DNA from: Anaerolineae bacterium
Lineage (GTDB): Bacteria; Chloroflexota; Anaerolineae; Promineifilales; Promineifilaceae
Reading direction: 5' to 3'
NCBI GenBank assembly: GCA_028277515.1
Contig: JANQGC010000302.1
Location: 1 to 24,216, forward strand
DNA: 24,216 nucleotides
Shown here: piece after piece, positions 6,656-14,846 of the stretch
How the letters are laid out: each line of letters opens with the position of its first letter
Numbering within the stretch: position 1 is the stretch's first letter
Notes under the pieces: generated by a model
Told to the model about the DNA's origin: nothing
Seen by the model: the letters and a program-made list of their open reading frames with translations, nothing else
The model's database searches: none
Translations under genes and position numbers: made by a program

Positions 6656-7572
6656 ACTGCGCCTAATGCCGGATACCAATGGTTTTTACCGGCTTTTGCC
6701 TTTTGCAAATCCATTTGGTTCAAGATAGCGCAGCCCTCTAAAGCAATGCGGATCGCCAAGTCATGTCCGGCGCCGCTGGTGAACGTCTCACCGGTCACGA
6801 TATTATCGGCCACGGAACAAACCGCGCCTCCCCTTCGGCCGAAAAGGGAGGACAGAGTAACAATGGCCGCCGATTCCCGGTCCCCATTCAAAACACCAGC
6901 CCGATTATAAATGCCCGGCTTGTCGATATTCCAGGGTTGCAGATAACCACCAACACCGGGACGGCCGCAGCCCACATAATCACTATCTCCGGACATGGTG
7001 ACGCCGACATGGTAAGGCGCAGCGATAGATTCGGCGGCCTGGATCATGGCCAAAACCAATTCAAAATGGCAGGCGGCAGGATACCCGGCGTCAATATACG
7101 CTTTTGTCATCGCTTCTTCACGAACGATGCCGCTGGCGATGACCACATCTCCCGGTTTTACTGTATCCCCAATGCCCCCCGATCCACCCACGCGGATAAA
7201 TGTGTTTGCGTCAGTATGCTCCATGTAATCATAGAGGATCAGTTCCATTTCCGGCGCTCCACTGCCACCACTAACGACGGTTATCGGCGCACCTTTATAG
7301 GTCCCGCTGTAGGAAGTAAACATGCCCGACTGGCCAATCAGTTCACTATCTTCCAATGAGCTTGCGATTTGGCTGGCCGGGTCTTGATCGTAAGCGCAGA
7401 GCGGATCGCGTACCGTTATTAATACAAAATCACCCACTTTAACGGGGTCAATTTGTGTCAGAGCAGGACGCCCTTCGATTTGTAGGCCCCGGTGCGGAAT
7501 GTTGTCCCAATACTCGTAATTATGATGAATATGCTGAATAGATGATTTCCGCCTGATCTGCTCGCTTTTCAT
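6652..7572 (-). CDS. Nucleoside phosphorylase, uridine-phosphorylase-like
   Basis: A 306-residue NP-1 family enzyme. The phosphate/ribose loop reads IRVGGSGGIGDTVKPGDVVIA, comparable to RVGTTGAI in uridine phosphorylase. It also has the segment HVGVTMSGDSDY and the late acidic loop NGDRESAAIVTL, where uridine phosphorylases usually have a Met-Glu-Ser ribose-binding motif. The Met is replaced by Arg, hinting at a changed sugar site. The reaction should be phosphorolysis of a nucleoside to base plus sugar-1-phosphate. I chose ATG 7572, which has GGATGAGG immediately upstream and lies four bases after the YjbQ stop; the longer reading to 7626 would overlap yjbQ. It overlaps the nucleoside hydrolase by four bases. 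Confidence 0.88.
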   Translation of the reverse strand: MKSEQIRRKSSIQHIHHNYEYWDNIPHRGLQIEGRPALTQIDPVKVGDFVLITVRDPLCAYDQDPASQIASSLEDSELIGQSGMFTSYSGTYKGAPITVVSGGSGAPEMELILYDYMEHTDANTFIRVGGSGGIGDTVKPGDVVIASGIVREEAMTKAYIDAGYPAACHFELVLAMIQAAESIAAPYHVGVTMSGDSDYVGCGRPGVGGYLQPWNIDKPGIYNRAGVLNGDRESAAIVTLSSLFGRRGGAVCSVADNIVTGETFTSGAGHDLAIRIALEGCAILNQMDLQKAKAGKNHWYPALGAV

Positions 7573-7576
7573 ATCC

Positions 7577-7981
7577 TCATCCCGCAATAACTTTAACAAA
7601 GAATTCCCTTGTTCTTGGCCCATCAAATTCTAAAAAATAAATGCCTTGCGAATGGCCTAATAGTAGTTGAGAATTTTCAACGATGAGGGTCAGCGTACTG
7701 CCAATAAAAGTCGATTTCACATGGCCGGCCGCATCTTGCGGTGTGTCATGTTGGTGCTTGAAATCAATGCGCGTGGGAATGACGCGGTTTAACTCATCTT
7801 GAATATCTTCCAGGCCATTGGGGTCCCAAAAAGAAGTAATGGTCAGCGCGGCCGTCGTATGGGGAACAAAAACAGTACAGAGACCACTCTCAATCCCGCT
7901 ATTGGCCACCGCTTCTTGCACCTGTTCACTGATATTAACGGCATCATTTTTCGCGGTCTTTAAAACAAAATTACTAAGCAT
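7577..7981 (-). CDS. yjbQ: YjbQ/UPF0047 family protein
   Basis: A 134-residue UPF0047 protein, essentially full length. Typical motifs are VFVPHTTAALTI, the central DAAGHVKSTFIGSTLTL, LLLGHSQGIYFLEFDGPR and the C-terminal REFFVKV. E. coli YjbQ can weakly replace thiamine-phosphate synthase, but the physiological reaction of the family is unsettled, so no specific activity is claimed. I chose ATG 7981: it overlaps the SIS gene stop (7974-7976) and has GAAGAGGG upstream. Its place inside a nucleoside/sugar operon is uncommon and may be a clue to the family's real substrate. Confidence 0.9.
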   Translation of the reverse strand: MLSNFVLKTAKNDAVNISEQVQEAVANSGIESGLCTVFVPHTTAALTITSFWDPNGLEDIQDELNRVIPTRIDFKHQHDTPQDAAGHVKSTFIGSTLTLIVENSQLLLGHSQGIYFLEFDGPRTREFFVKVIAG

Positions 7982-9134
7982 GCCGGCCCTCTTCAATGAT
8001 CATGATCTGGCTGTTTTTCACCGTACCTCCATTCTTACAGGCTCGCCAGTTGTCCCTGGCGCCTCTGCCATATTCTTCACCCACTAAAGCAGCAATATAG
8101 CCGCTCAACAAGGCCAGGGGCACAAAACTGGCGACAGGAGACATCCACGAACAACATGTCTCAGGAAAGCGCAGCACATGCGCCTGGCCGGAAAATATCT
8201 CCTTGTTAGCCGTCGTCAGAATGAGCAGGGGACGGCCGAGGCGAGCCATATGTTCCGCCACTTCCCACGCTCTGCTTAATGAAGCTGAATGTTTATCCAC
8301 GATCAACACCGTGCCCGTATTTTCCACATCCCGGACAAAGAAATTCAAATGCAGCCACTCCTCCGTATTGGCTAGCATGGCGTACCTTCCCGTGGCTTCA
8401 AACATCTTGGCCTGGCCATAAAAAGCGGAAGCGTAGTCGGGTCCTGCGCCGGCGAAATCAAATGCAGGCAAATCTTGCCATTCCTGGGCTACAGCAAACA
8501 TCTCCCGATCCATTTCGGGTAGGCTCTGCTTCAGCCGTGCGGGCAATTGCAACAGTTCTCGCCGGTGTAAATTTGCTTCATCCATCGTCATGCGCCCCAA
8601 CACTTCTCCCATTCGTATGGCCAGGAGCAGCAACGACAACAGGGAAACGAGATAAGACCTGACCCCAGGCCCGCTCTCAAAGCCGGGTATATCAAGCTCC
8701 AAAATCTTATCCGCCTCCTGGCCGAGTAGGGAAGCGGAATTGCCGGTGATGCCCACTGTCAACCCGCCATGAGCATTGACCCTTTTAACGGCCTCAAAAA
8801 CGCGCGCCACCTGGCCTGAATGACTGACGGCAATTAAAAAGGGCAGGTTGGGGACTGAACCTGGCCCAGGCAAAGCGCTGTGGCGTGAGAGTTCTACCGT
8901 GGGAACGACTTCTACGGGTATCTCAGTGAGTTGTTCAAAGGCTGAACGGGCAGCCAGGCAGGCGGCGAATGAATCGCCACATCCGGTCAGAGTGAGTCTC
9001 CTGAGTGAATATATTTCCGGTGTGCCCAGCAACTGACGCACTTTTGGTTCCAGGTCTTGATATTGGCCGGCCATCAGATCCGGCAAACTCCATATCTGCC
9101 TGGCCATCGGGTTGGAAAATTGATCGCGATTCAC
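7974..9134 (-). CDS. Double-SIS-domain sugar-phosphate isomerase/deaminase-like protein
   Basis: A 386-residue protein with two SIS domains (about 35-165 and 215-350), like the isomerase half of GlmS, AgaS or the fructosamine-6-phosphate deglycase FrlB, with no N-terminal glutaminase domain. Seen motifs include TGCGDSFAAC (49-58), AVSHSGQVARVFEA and a later EEWLHLNFF in the place of the family's E-x-x-HGP segment. The expected chemistry is aldose-ketose isomerisation or removal of an amine from a phosphosugar; the exact substrate cannot be read. The start codon is GTG at 9134, supported by AGGAG eight bases upstream; ATG 9107 is the alternative. It lies downstream of the MAK32-like kinase across an inserted repeat element and overlaps yjbQ. 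Confidence 0.85.
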   Translation of the reverse strand: MNRDQFSNPMARQIWSLPDLMAGQYQDLEPKVRQLLGTPEIYSLRRLTLTGCGDSFAACLAARSAFEQLTEIPVEVVPTVELSRHSALPGPGSVPNLPFLIAVSHSGQVARVFEAVKRVNAHGGLTVGITGNSASLLGQEADKILELDIPGFESGPGVRSYLVSLLSLLLLAIRMGEVLGRMTMDEANLHRRELLQLPARLKQSLPEMDREMFAVAQEWQDLPAFDFAGAGPDYASAFYGQAKMFEATGRYAMLANTEEWLHLNFFVRDVENTGTVLIVDKHSASLSRAWEVAEHMARLGRPLLILTTANKEIFSGQAHVLRFPETCCSWMSPVASFVPLALLSGYIAALVGEEYGRGARDNWRACKNGGTVKNSQIMIIEEGRHA

Positions 9135-9151
9135 TATTGTAACTCCTGGTA

Positions 9152-9274
9152 TCCCAACACTTTAACAACGAGAAGATTAATTGGACGTTGATTCACACTG
9201 ATGACGCTGAATTTCTCATGTTATCAGCGTAAATCCGCTCTTGTCCGCATCCTATTTCTAATTTCTAAACTGTC
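9152..9274 (-). repeat. Degenerate copy A of a ~120-bp inverted-repeat element
   Basis: This gap carries CCCAACACTTTAACAACGAG, then AGAAGATTAATTGGACG, then GATGACGCTGAATTT, and ends in TTTCTAAACTGTC. The same blocks occur in the same order on the opposite strand at 16845-16963. It has several indels and mismatches compared with that copy. It separates the MAK32-like gene from the SIS gene, and its last bases touch the MAK32-like stop. Confidence 0.8.
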
Positions 9275-10202
9275 AAGTAGTTAGTTGTAACTCCAAACAT
9301 CTCGCATATTGTTGCGCTGCCAGATTTTCGGCCGCCTGGCGCTGCGCTCGATTCAGTACGGGTGGTGGTCCATATTGGGCAATCGAATAAGCGGCGGAAA
9401 TACTGCCCATAATCCCTGCCATCAAGGCATCCTTGCCCTCGCAAAAACCAATTAAAACCGCGCCGGAAGAGCTATTTCCGCCGCCGGTGGGATCAACGAC
9501 CTGGATATTTTCAATACTGGGAATATGCAGCACCCGTTTCCCGGCAATCATCATAGCCCCCTCCGCGCCCATCCGTAAATAGACCAGCGGCAGTTGCAAG
9601 GTTTCCAGTTGTGCGATGGCGGTCTGCAAGTCATTTGTCGAAAACAAATGAAAGGCCTCTTGCCGGTTAATTGAAAACAGATCGACCTTTTTCAAGATGC
9701 CCCGCACAGTGTCCAATGCAGCAGGTGTTGCTGAATCCGCCGCAATCTCCCACATAAGCGAAAAGCCATGCCGTTCCTTCAAGCGCAATAAGGGCTGCCA
9801 AAAATCCGGATCGCTGTTTCTAAACACATAAACACCCCGCGCGTGGGAGCAGTGCCGGGCCACATCGGCCGCCGTCGGCTTAATCAAATGATAATGGGTA
9901 AATCCAAAAACCGGGGTCTCTTGCCGTTCTCCGTCGTCAAAATATTGGATCTTGTTACGGGGCGTCTGTTGGCAAACGACGCGCAACCCGGCAGTAGAAA
10001 GCCCGTTTTGCGCAAACCAGGAACCGTGAACCTGGTGAAAATCCGCGCCAATCCCGCTGACGATCTTGACCTCATCACACCACACTTTCATGCCGGCCAG
10101 GGCGTAAATGCCCGCCCCGCCTAGAATTGGGTGTTGAGCGCTTCCATCCGGGAGAATAATTTCATCGGTCACGGCCGTTGAGACGGTAAGGTAGTGGCTC
10201 AT
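9273..10202 (-). CDS. PfkB-family protein of the MAK32 type with Asn in place of the catalytic Asp
   Basis: A 309-residue PfkB fold protein. The N-terminal GGAGIYALAG (28-37) is the sugar-binding Gly pair, and the C-terminal anion-hole motif reads DPTGGGNSSSG (237-247). In active ribokinases this motif is DTxGAGD, and its Asp is the catalytic base. Here it is Asn243 (codon AAT read directly). The same GGGN pattern is typical of the yeast MAK32-like subgroup, so it is a subfamily trait rather than a random mutation. It may be a kinase with altered chemistry or a binding protein. It follows the first ARH gene by 27 bases in the same operon. No strong ribosome-binding site precedes the ATG. Confidence 0.87.
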   Translation of the reverse strand: MSHYLTVSTAVTDEIILPDGSAQHPILGGAGIYALAGMKVWCDEVKIVSGIGADFHQVHGSWFAQNGLSTAGLRVVCQQTPRNKIQYFDDGERQETPVFGFTHYHLIKPTAADVARHCSHARGVYVFRNSDPDFWQPLLRLKERHGFSLMWEIAADSATPAALDTVRGILKKVDLFSINRQEAFHLFSTNDLQTAIAQLETLQLPLVYLRMGAEGAMMIAGKRVLHIPSIENIQVVDPTGGGNSSSGAVLIGFCEGKDALMAGIMGSISAAYSIAQYGPPPVLNRAQRQAAENLAAQQYARCLELQLTT

Positions 10203-10229
10203 TTCATTTGCGCTTTCATTCCTGCCCGC

Positions 10230-11285
10230 CTATGCCTCTATATGCGACTCTTCCGTAACAGCTTCGGCAATCTCTTGTCCCCACCATGCGGCCGCAGCAT
10301 CAAGGTCATTGGCAAGCCCGGCCAGGTTTAATTGATTCACATCCTCGATTTCATCGATCCAGGAAGTGGGAAATTTTTCCGCCCCGGCATAAGCTCCTGC
10401 TAAAGCGCCGGCCATTGAAGCCACCGTATCACAATCGCCCCCCATATTGGCCGCGGCCAGGAGCGTACGTTGGGGGTCCCCTGCGCCGGCCAGGAAAAGG
10501 CCGATGGCCGCCGGCACGGATTGTTCCGTCTCCACACCCGCTCCAACCAACTGGTATATCTCGCTTGCAGCCGATTCTAAGTCAGGGCAATTATTGACGA
10601 TATCGACAACCAGGTCAATTCGTCGCGCAATAGAAGGACCAATAACCGGAAATCCCGTTTGTTCACCGCGAACAGCCCCCGCTCTTGCCGCAGCGACGAC
10701 ATCCTGTATATGGCCCTCATTGAGGGCGCGAGCAATGCCGCAGGCCAGGGCGCTGGCGCCGCTGATGGCCAGGGTAGAACCATGCGTCGGCATACAAACA
10801 AGATGGACATCGCGGATGATGGCCTCCGTATTTGCAAAATTGTTGGCGCGCAAGATGCCAATAGGTGAAATGCGCATCGCCGCTCCGTTGGTATGGCCTC
10901 GTTGTCCGGCAATTTCCAGTGGTTTGCCAGCGCGAATAGCAGTCAATGCCGCCATACTGCTCGGACCCACGGCCGCGGAATCTACGCCGCCCACCTGGTC
11001 GAACCAATCGAGAAGAGAGAGGGCGATTTTCTGTGGGTCCGCCTTCCGGCTCTCTAAAAGCGTTCGCGCGATAAAGACAGTTTGCTCGGTGTCGTCGGTG
11101 ATACGGCCTGCCCGATAACCGGCATGGTAAATGTGGTCAACCGGCCCTGCTTCAAACCCGTTGATACGCCCAAAGCGTGCCCGAATCACCTGGGGCGGCA
11201 TAAAGGAGGTCGGCATGCCTAACGCATCTCCAATGGCTACTCCCAACAAACAACCTAAAATTCGACCTTGTCGTTTAACTGTCAT
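10230..11285 (-). CDS. ADP-ribosylglycohydrolase family protein (DraG/ARH type)
   Basis: A 351-residue all-helical ARH-family hydrolase. The two metal-binding signatures are present: TDDTEQT (63-69) and GGDCDTVASMAG (282-293). The family removes ADP-ribose from proteins or small acceptors by hydrolysing an N- or O-glycosidic bond at the ribose C1, using two Mg2+ or Mn2+ ions. Many bacterial members have unknown small-molecule targets. I chose ATG 11285, whose ATGA overlaps the stop of the upstream kinase; the reading to 11360 adds 25 residues inside that gene and is rejected. The setting, between two PfkB genes in a regulated sugar/nucleoside operon, argues for a catabolic small-molecule role rather than reversal of protein ADP-ribosylation. 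Confidence 0.92.
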   Translation of the reverse strand: MTVKRQGRILGCLLGVAIGDALGMPTSFMPPQVIRARFGRINGFEAGPVDHIYHAGYRAGRITDDTEQTVFIARTLLESRKADPQKIALSLLDWFDQVGGVDSAAVGPSSMAALTAIRAGKPLEIAGQRGHTNGAAMRISPIGILRANNFANTEAIIRDVHLVCMPTHGSTLAISGASALACGIARALNEGHIQDVVAAARAGAVRGEQTGFPVIGPSIARRIDLVVDIVNNCPDLESAASEIYQLVGAGVETEQSVPAAIGLFLAGAGDPQRTLLAAANMGGDCDTVASMAGALAGAYAGAEKFPTSWIDEIEDVNQLNLAGLANDLDAAAAWWGQEIAEAVTEESHIEA

Positions 11286-12241
11286 ATCAATCTCACTTTT
11301 TCTATTTGAGGGACCAATCCCGGAGATAGCCGACGTGCGCGCTCGACGATAGCCGGCCAATCAGGCAAATTCGTTTGACATCCCAGCGCTTCCACAACCA
11401 TGCTTCCGGATAACACACCGATTCGCGCGGCATCCACCGGATCCAATCCCTTGCGCATAGCCGCAAGCGTCGCGGCGAAAAAGGCATCTCCGGCCCCTGT
11501 TGTATCAACGACCCGTCGCGGCGGCACCGCCCCGATATGCGCCAACTGCTGCCCTTTATGGTAAACAGAACATCCTTCAGCACCCTGAGTAATAAACAAA
11601 TACCCGGCCATTCTCTGGCTCAGCGTTGCAGGATTTAAGCCCCCTTCAATTTTGGATAGCAGGCCCATTTCATACTCATTTATGGACAGCATAGCCATCT
11701 GCGGCAACCAGGTCAGAAGTTCCGGTTCAGCAATCCCACATGAGGCAAGGGGAATTCCCTCATTTTGGGCAAATGTGTGCGCCTGTTGGTGCAATGGACC
11801 GCTTAAAGGGGTCAAGACAACTAGGTCAATATCCTTTAGAGCGGCTGCCGAAATTTGCGCATCTGTTAATTCTGTGAGGGATGTGAAGCACATGGTCGAG
11901 CCATCGGCTGCGCCAAAGACATAAGCTACACCGCTCGGCCGCTGGTTATTGATCAATAGGCCGTCTAATAATACCCCGACCTCAGCAAGCGTTTGTTCGT
12001 AATCAGAGCCGGCAAAGTCTCGGCCGACAGGGTGGGTGAGTCGAGCGCGCTCATTCAGTTTAGCCAGGCCCAACGCAATGTTGAAAGCGCTGCCCCCTGG
12101 AAAGCGCTGCCCTTGAAGTTGGTCCGCCTGGGGTAAGATGCGCGCCGTTCGCCCAGGTTCAGGCAAGCGATCCACACAAAAAATATAATCGTAGACAATC
12201 GTTGCCCCGACAACCAGTACGAGGTTTTTAAGTTCCGTCAT
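11282..12241 (-). CDS. PfkB-family carbohydrate/nucleoside kinase
   Basis: A 319-residue ribokinase-fold kinase with intact active-site motifs: PGGSAFNIALGLAKL (48-62) for sugar binding, PVGRDFAGSDY (71-81), and DTTGAGDAFFAATL (246-259) containing the catalytic base Asp252. The late segment GCQTNLPDW resembles the adenosine/nucleoside kinase branch of the family more than the fructokinase branch. It should phosphorylate a ribose-like sugar or nucleoside at the expense of ATP. The gene follows the GntR regulator across a gap with three hairpins and overlaps the ARH gene by ATGA. No clear ribosome-binding site precedes its ATG. Confidence 0.88.
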   Translation of the reverse strand: MTELKNLVLVVGATIVYDYIFCVDRLPEPGRTARILPQADQLQGQRFPGGSAFNIALGLAKLNERARLTHPVGRDFAGSDYEQTLAEVGVLLDGLLINNQRPSGVAYVFGAADGSTMCFTSLTELTDAQISAAALKDIDLVVLTPLSGPLHQQAHTFAQNEGIPLASCGIAEPELLTWLPQMAMLSINEYEMGLLSKIEGGLNPATLSQRMAGYLFITQGAEGCSVYHKGQQLAHIGAVPPRRVVDTTGAGDAFFAATLAAMRKGLDPVDAARIGVLSGSMVVEALGCQTNLPDWPAIVERARRLSPGLVPQIEKVRLI

Positions 12242-12250
12242 CTAACTGTA

Positions 12251-12325
12251 GAACAAATTGGGCAATTTGTTCGCGGTGCAAAAAAGGTTTTTTGCACTAC
12301 AGGTGCAAGCTGGAAAGCTCGCGCC
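12251..12325 (-). repeat. Three consecutive hairpins between the regulator and the kinase genes
   Basis: GAACAAATT/AATTTGTTC (12251-12259 and 12264-12272, 4-base loop), GTGCAAAAAA/TTTTTTGCAC (12276-12285 and 12288-12297, 2-base loop) and the imperfect GGTGCAAGCT/AGCTCGCGCC (12302-12311 and 12316-12325) stand side by side. They fill most of the 109-base gap. They may end or attenuate transcription after the GntR gene, or may be inserted palindromic repeats. Confidence 0.8.
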
Positions 12326-12350
12326 ACATTTTCATTTACCATTCCCCTCA

Positions 12351-13142
12351 TCACTTTTCTCCTTTGGCTAAAGAGGATTCATCGCGCAAGGTCATGACAA
12401 AATCGCGACTATTGATTTGCAATCGCAGCTTATCGCCACGCCACCAGGATCGGCTGAATTCAACCGGCGTATCATCGGGCAGGTGGGATATGGTTGTCAT
12501 TAGCAGCAAAGGGGAACCTTCAGGAACCTGTAAGAGGGCCGCCTCCTTTGCTGTGGCAATGGTCGGTTCAACCCATTCAACCCCTTTGCTGGGCAGCAAA
12601 TGGTAAACCTCTACCAGCGTTTGAATGAGTGAATCCCCTATTAATCGGATCTCAGTCAGGCCGGGCACGACTTCTTCAGGCAGCCAGGATTGGTTGATGG
12701 CCATCGGCAGGTCATCCGCAAAGCGCAAACGCTCCAGGTGCACCATCGACTGATCCTGGTCGAGTTGCAGCAGTTTTCTCCCCCAATCCGGAATGGATGT
12801 CGTCACGCCCTTAGTGATCATAACCGACGACGACTTATAACCCTGGGCAGAAAATAAAGCGGTAAGGCTGGGCGGAAACGCCAGGTTTGCAGAGACAACA
12901 TCGGCGCGATCGGTGACATAAGTACCGACACCGCGCTTCCGTTCAATCAAATCATCTTTTTCAAGTTCTTCCAACGCCTGGCGAATGGTCAGGCGTGCCA
13001 CCCCAAATTGTTCAGCCAACTTCGGCTCAGAGGGCAACTGCCCACCGAGTTGAATCTGCCCGGAACGGATCAAATTTGCGATGTTGTGTTTGATTTGCAG
13101 ATATAGGGGGATGGAACTTTCTTGTAGAATTTGTTCTTTCAT
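12351..13142 (-). CDS. GntR-family (HutC subfamily) transcriptional regulator
   Basis: A 263-residue regulator with an N-terminal winged helix (about 10-75; PLYLQIKHNIANLI, LPSEPKLAEQFGVARLTIRQAL, RGVGTYV) and a C-terminal UTRA ligand-binding domain (about 95-255). HutC-type regulators usually sense a small molecule, often a phosphosugar or pathway intermediate, and repress the genes beside them. It is divergent from the ABC importer genes and first in the leftward operon, so it very likely controls both arms through dyads in the 243-base intergenic region. The ATG at 13142 is preceded by AGGAAAGG. Its effector should be an intermediate of the pathway encoded around it. Confidence 0.94.
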   Translation of the reverse strand: MKEQILQESSIPLYLQIKHNIANLIRSGQIQLGGQLPSEPKLAEQFGVARLTIRQALEELEKDDLIERKRGVGTYVTDRADVVSANLAFPPSLTALFSAQGYKSSSVMITKGVTTSIPDWGRKLLQLDQDQSMVHLERLRFADDLPMAINQSWLPEEVVPGLTEIRLIGDSLIQTLVEVYHLLPSKGVEWVEPTIATAKEAALLQVPEGSPLLLMTTISHLPDDTPVEFSRSWWRGDKLRLQINSRDFVMTLRDESSLAKGEK

Positions 13143-13156
13143 AATCTGAGCCTTTC

Positions 13157-13184
13157 CTGTATATTTGTATAGTCAAGTATATAT
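13157..13184. promoter_or_regulatory. Putative operator near the regulator start
   Basis: This AT-rich stretch contains TTGTATAGTCAAGTATA. On the minus strand it reads ACTTGACTATACAAAT, an imperfect dyad using the same half-sites (ACTTG and TATACAA) as the operator candidate at 13258-13281. It lies 15-42 bases upstream of the GntR start codon, suitable for autoregulation. Supported only by resemblance to the second site. Confidence 0.4.
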
Positions 13185-13242
13185 CCTAAACATAAAATGT
13201 CAATCTTTACTTGCAAAACCACGGTTCAATTACCCAATTTTA

Positions 13243-13286
13243 TTGACAAACCTGTTTACTTGTACTAACATGTATACAAGTATAAT
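13243..13286 (+). promoter_or_regulatory. Promoter with overlapping operator for the ABC importer operon
   Basis: A perfect TTGACA (13243-13248) is followed after 17 bases by TAACAT (13266-13271), a plausible sigma-70-type promoter; a TATAAT at 13281-13286 is a second possible -10. The dyad ACTTGTA...TACAAGT (13258-13264 and 13275-13281) covers the -10 region and contains the 14-base near-palindrome ACATGTATACAAGT with TGTATACA at its centre, the general shape of GntR/HutC operators. Binding of the divergent regulator here would block transcription. Confidence 0.6.
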
Positions 13287-13385
13287 CGTTGAAGGAGAAT
13301 ATGTAAATAGGATTTTCAGTTTTCCGGTGACGCGAATATGCAAATGATGCATTTTTTTAGTTCTTTATCATAAGGAGAGATAGAA

Positions 13386-14846
13386 ATGAAACAAAAAGGG
13401 TTGTCTATTATTGTGGCTCTATTATTGATGGTGGTGGCTTTTGCCGGCTGTAGCCCACAAAGTGCACCGCCTGAATCCGAGGCCGACAGTGAATCGGCTG
13501 CATCGGACGGAGACGGCGCTGCCGAAGAAGCGGATGCGCCTGCGGCCGCAGAGGATGCGGCTTCGGCAGAGGGAGATGAGGAGCGTCAACTGCTCACCAT
13601 GTGGTTCTGGGGTGCGGAACCCAAACATCAGGAAACATTAGTGGATGTTCTGGCCGGCGGATATAATGCCTCGCAAGATGAGTATACTCTGGAAATTGAG
13701 TTCAGAAACACCGTTGATAAGGATGTACCTGTGGCGCTGGCCGCCGGCGAAGGGCCGGATATCGTTTATGCCTCCGGTCCGGCGTTCACCGCGCCCTATG
13801 TAGAGGCTGAACGGGTGGTTTCCCTGGATGACTATTCTGAACAATATGGGTGGGAAGAGAAGGTGCTGCCAATTCTTTACCAGGCTTCGACGGTAAATGA
13901 TTCCTTATATTCCATACCCAATTCGCTCAGTGTCGGCGGCATTTATTATAGCAAATCCGTGCTTGATGAATTAGGCTATGATGTACCTGAGACTATCGAA
14001 GAAGTGGAAGAAATTATGGACGCGGCAATGGCGCAAGGCATGTATGGTTCGGTTGGCGGCAATAAAGGTTGGCGTCCGGTCAATGACAATTATATGGCCA
14101 ATTATCTGAACGCCTTTGCCAATCCGATTGATGTCTACAATGCCTTAACTGGCGAAACGGAATGGAATAACCCCCGAATCAAAGCGGCCGTCGAAAAATC
14201 GGCCGAATGGTATCAAAAAGGATACATGGCCGGCGACGAATATACCAGCCAGAACGCTGTAGATGCTTTCCAATTAATGGCTGACGGCCGTTCCCCATTT
14301 TTCTTCGGCCCCTCACTGTTATTCCAGTTTGCCGAGGCCTTCTTTACCGGCGAAAAAGCGGACGATCTCGGCTTCATCCCCATGCCCTCCATCGATCCCA
14401 ACCAGCCAGGTCCGGTTTATTCCGTTTCCACCCCGGCCACATTTTCCATTAATGCCGGTTCCGAGCATCAAGACGCAGCGGCCGAGGTACTAGACATGAT
14501 CCTAACCGAACAATTTCTTGTCGATATGACCGAGCGTTGGCCCGGTTACTGGGGCGTTCCGTTAAGAGGTATTGACGTCAATCCGGATGAATTTGCAGGT
14601 CTCTCCAAAACCTTCCTGGAAGTTGTGGCCGAATCCTCCGGGGCCATTGATGCCGGCCAGTTTGGTTTCCATCCTACAACCTTCTTCCCGCCGGCCACAC
14701 AAGAAAAATGGCGCGATATTGACAGCGTGTGGCTTGGCTCCATCTCGGCCGATGAGTTATTGACCGCGGTGGACCAGGAATTTGATGAAGAATTGGAAAA
14801 AGGATTGGTCAGTCCTTTGCTCAAACCGGCCGAACCAGCTCAGTAA
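13386..14846 (+). CDS. ABC importer extracellular solute-binding lipoprotein (family 1)
   Basis: A 486-residue predicted lipoprotein: signal peptide, lipobox AFAGC with Cys at residue 22, an acidic Ser/Ala/Glu linker (about 25-65), then a family-1 solute-binding domain like those of sugar importers. Typical traits are MWFWGAEPKHQETL at its start, LAAGEGPDIVYA, and a C-terminal AAAEVLDMILTEQF. It should capture the substrate outside the cell and deliver it to the two permeases that follow. AAGGAGA lies a few bases upstream of the ATG. The ligand cannot be read from the sequence; sugar, sugar amine or nucleoside-like compounds are all possible for this class, and the operon partners favour an N-glycoside. 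Confidence 0.92.
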   Translation: MKQKGLSIIVALLLMVVAFAGCSPQSAPPESEADSESAASDGDGAAEEADAPAAAEDAASAEGDEERQLLTMWFWGAEPKHQETLVDVLAGGYNASQDEYTLEIEFRNTVDKDVPVALAAGEGPDIVYASGPAFTAPYVEAERVVSLDDYSEQYGWEEKVLPILYQASTVNDSLYSIPNSLSVGGIYYSKSVLDELGYDVPETIEEVEEIMDAAMAQGMYGSVGGNKGWRPVNDNYMANYLNAFANPIDVYNALTGETEWNNPRIKAAVEKSAEWYQKGYMAGDEYTSQNAVDAFQLMADGRSPFFFGPSLLFQFAEAFFTGEKADDLGFIPMPSIDPNQPGPVYSVSTPATFSINAGSEHQDAAAEVLDMILTEQFLVDMTERWPGYWGVPLRGIDVNPDEFAGLSKTFLEVVAESSGAIDAGQFGFHPTTFFPPATQEKWRDIDSVWLGSISADELLTAVDQEFDEELEKGLVSPLLKPAEPAQ

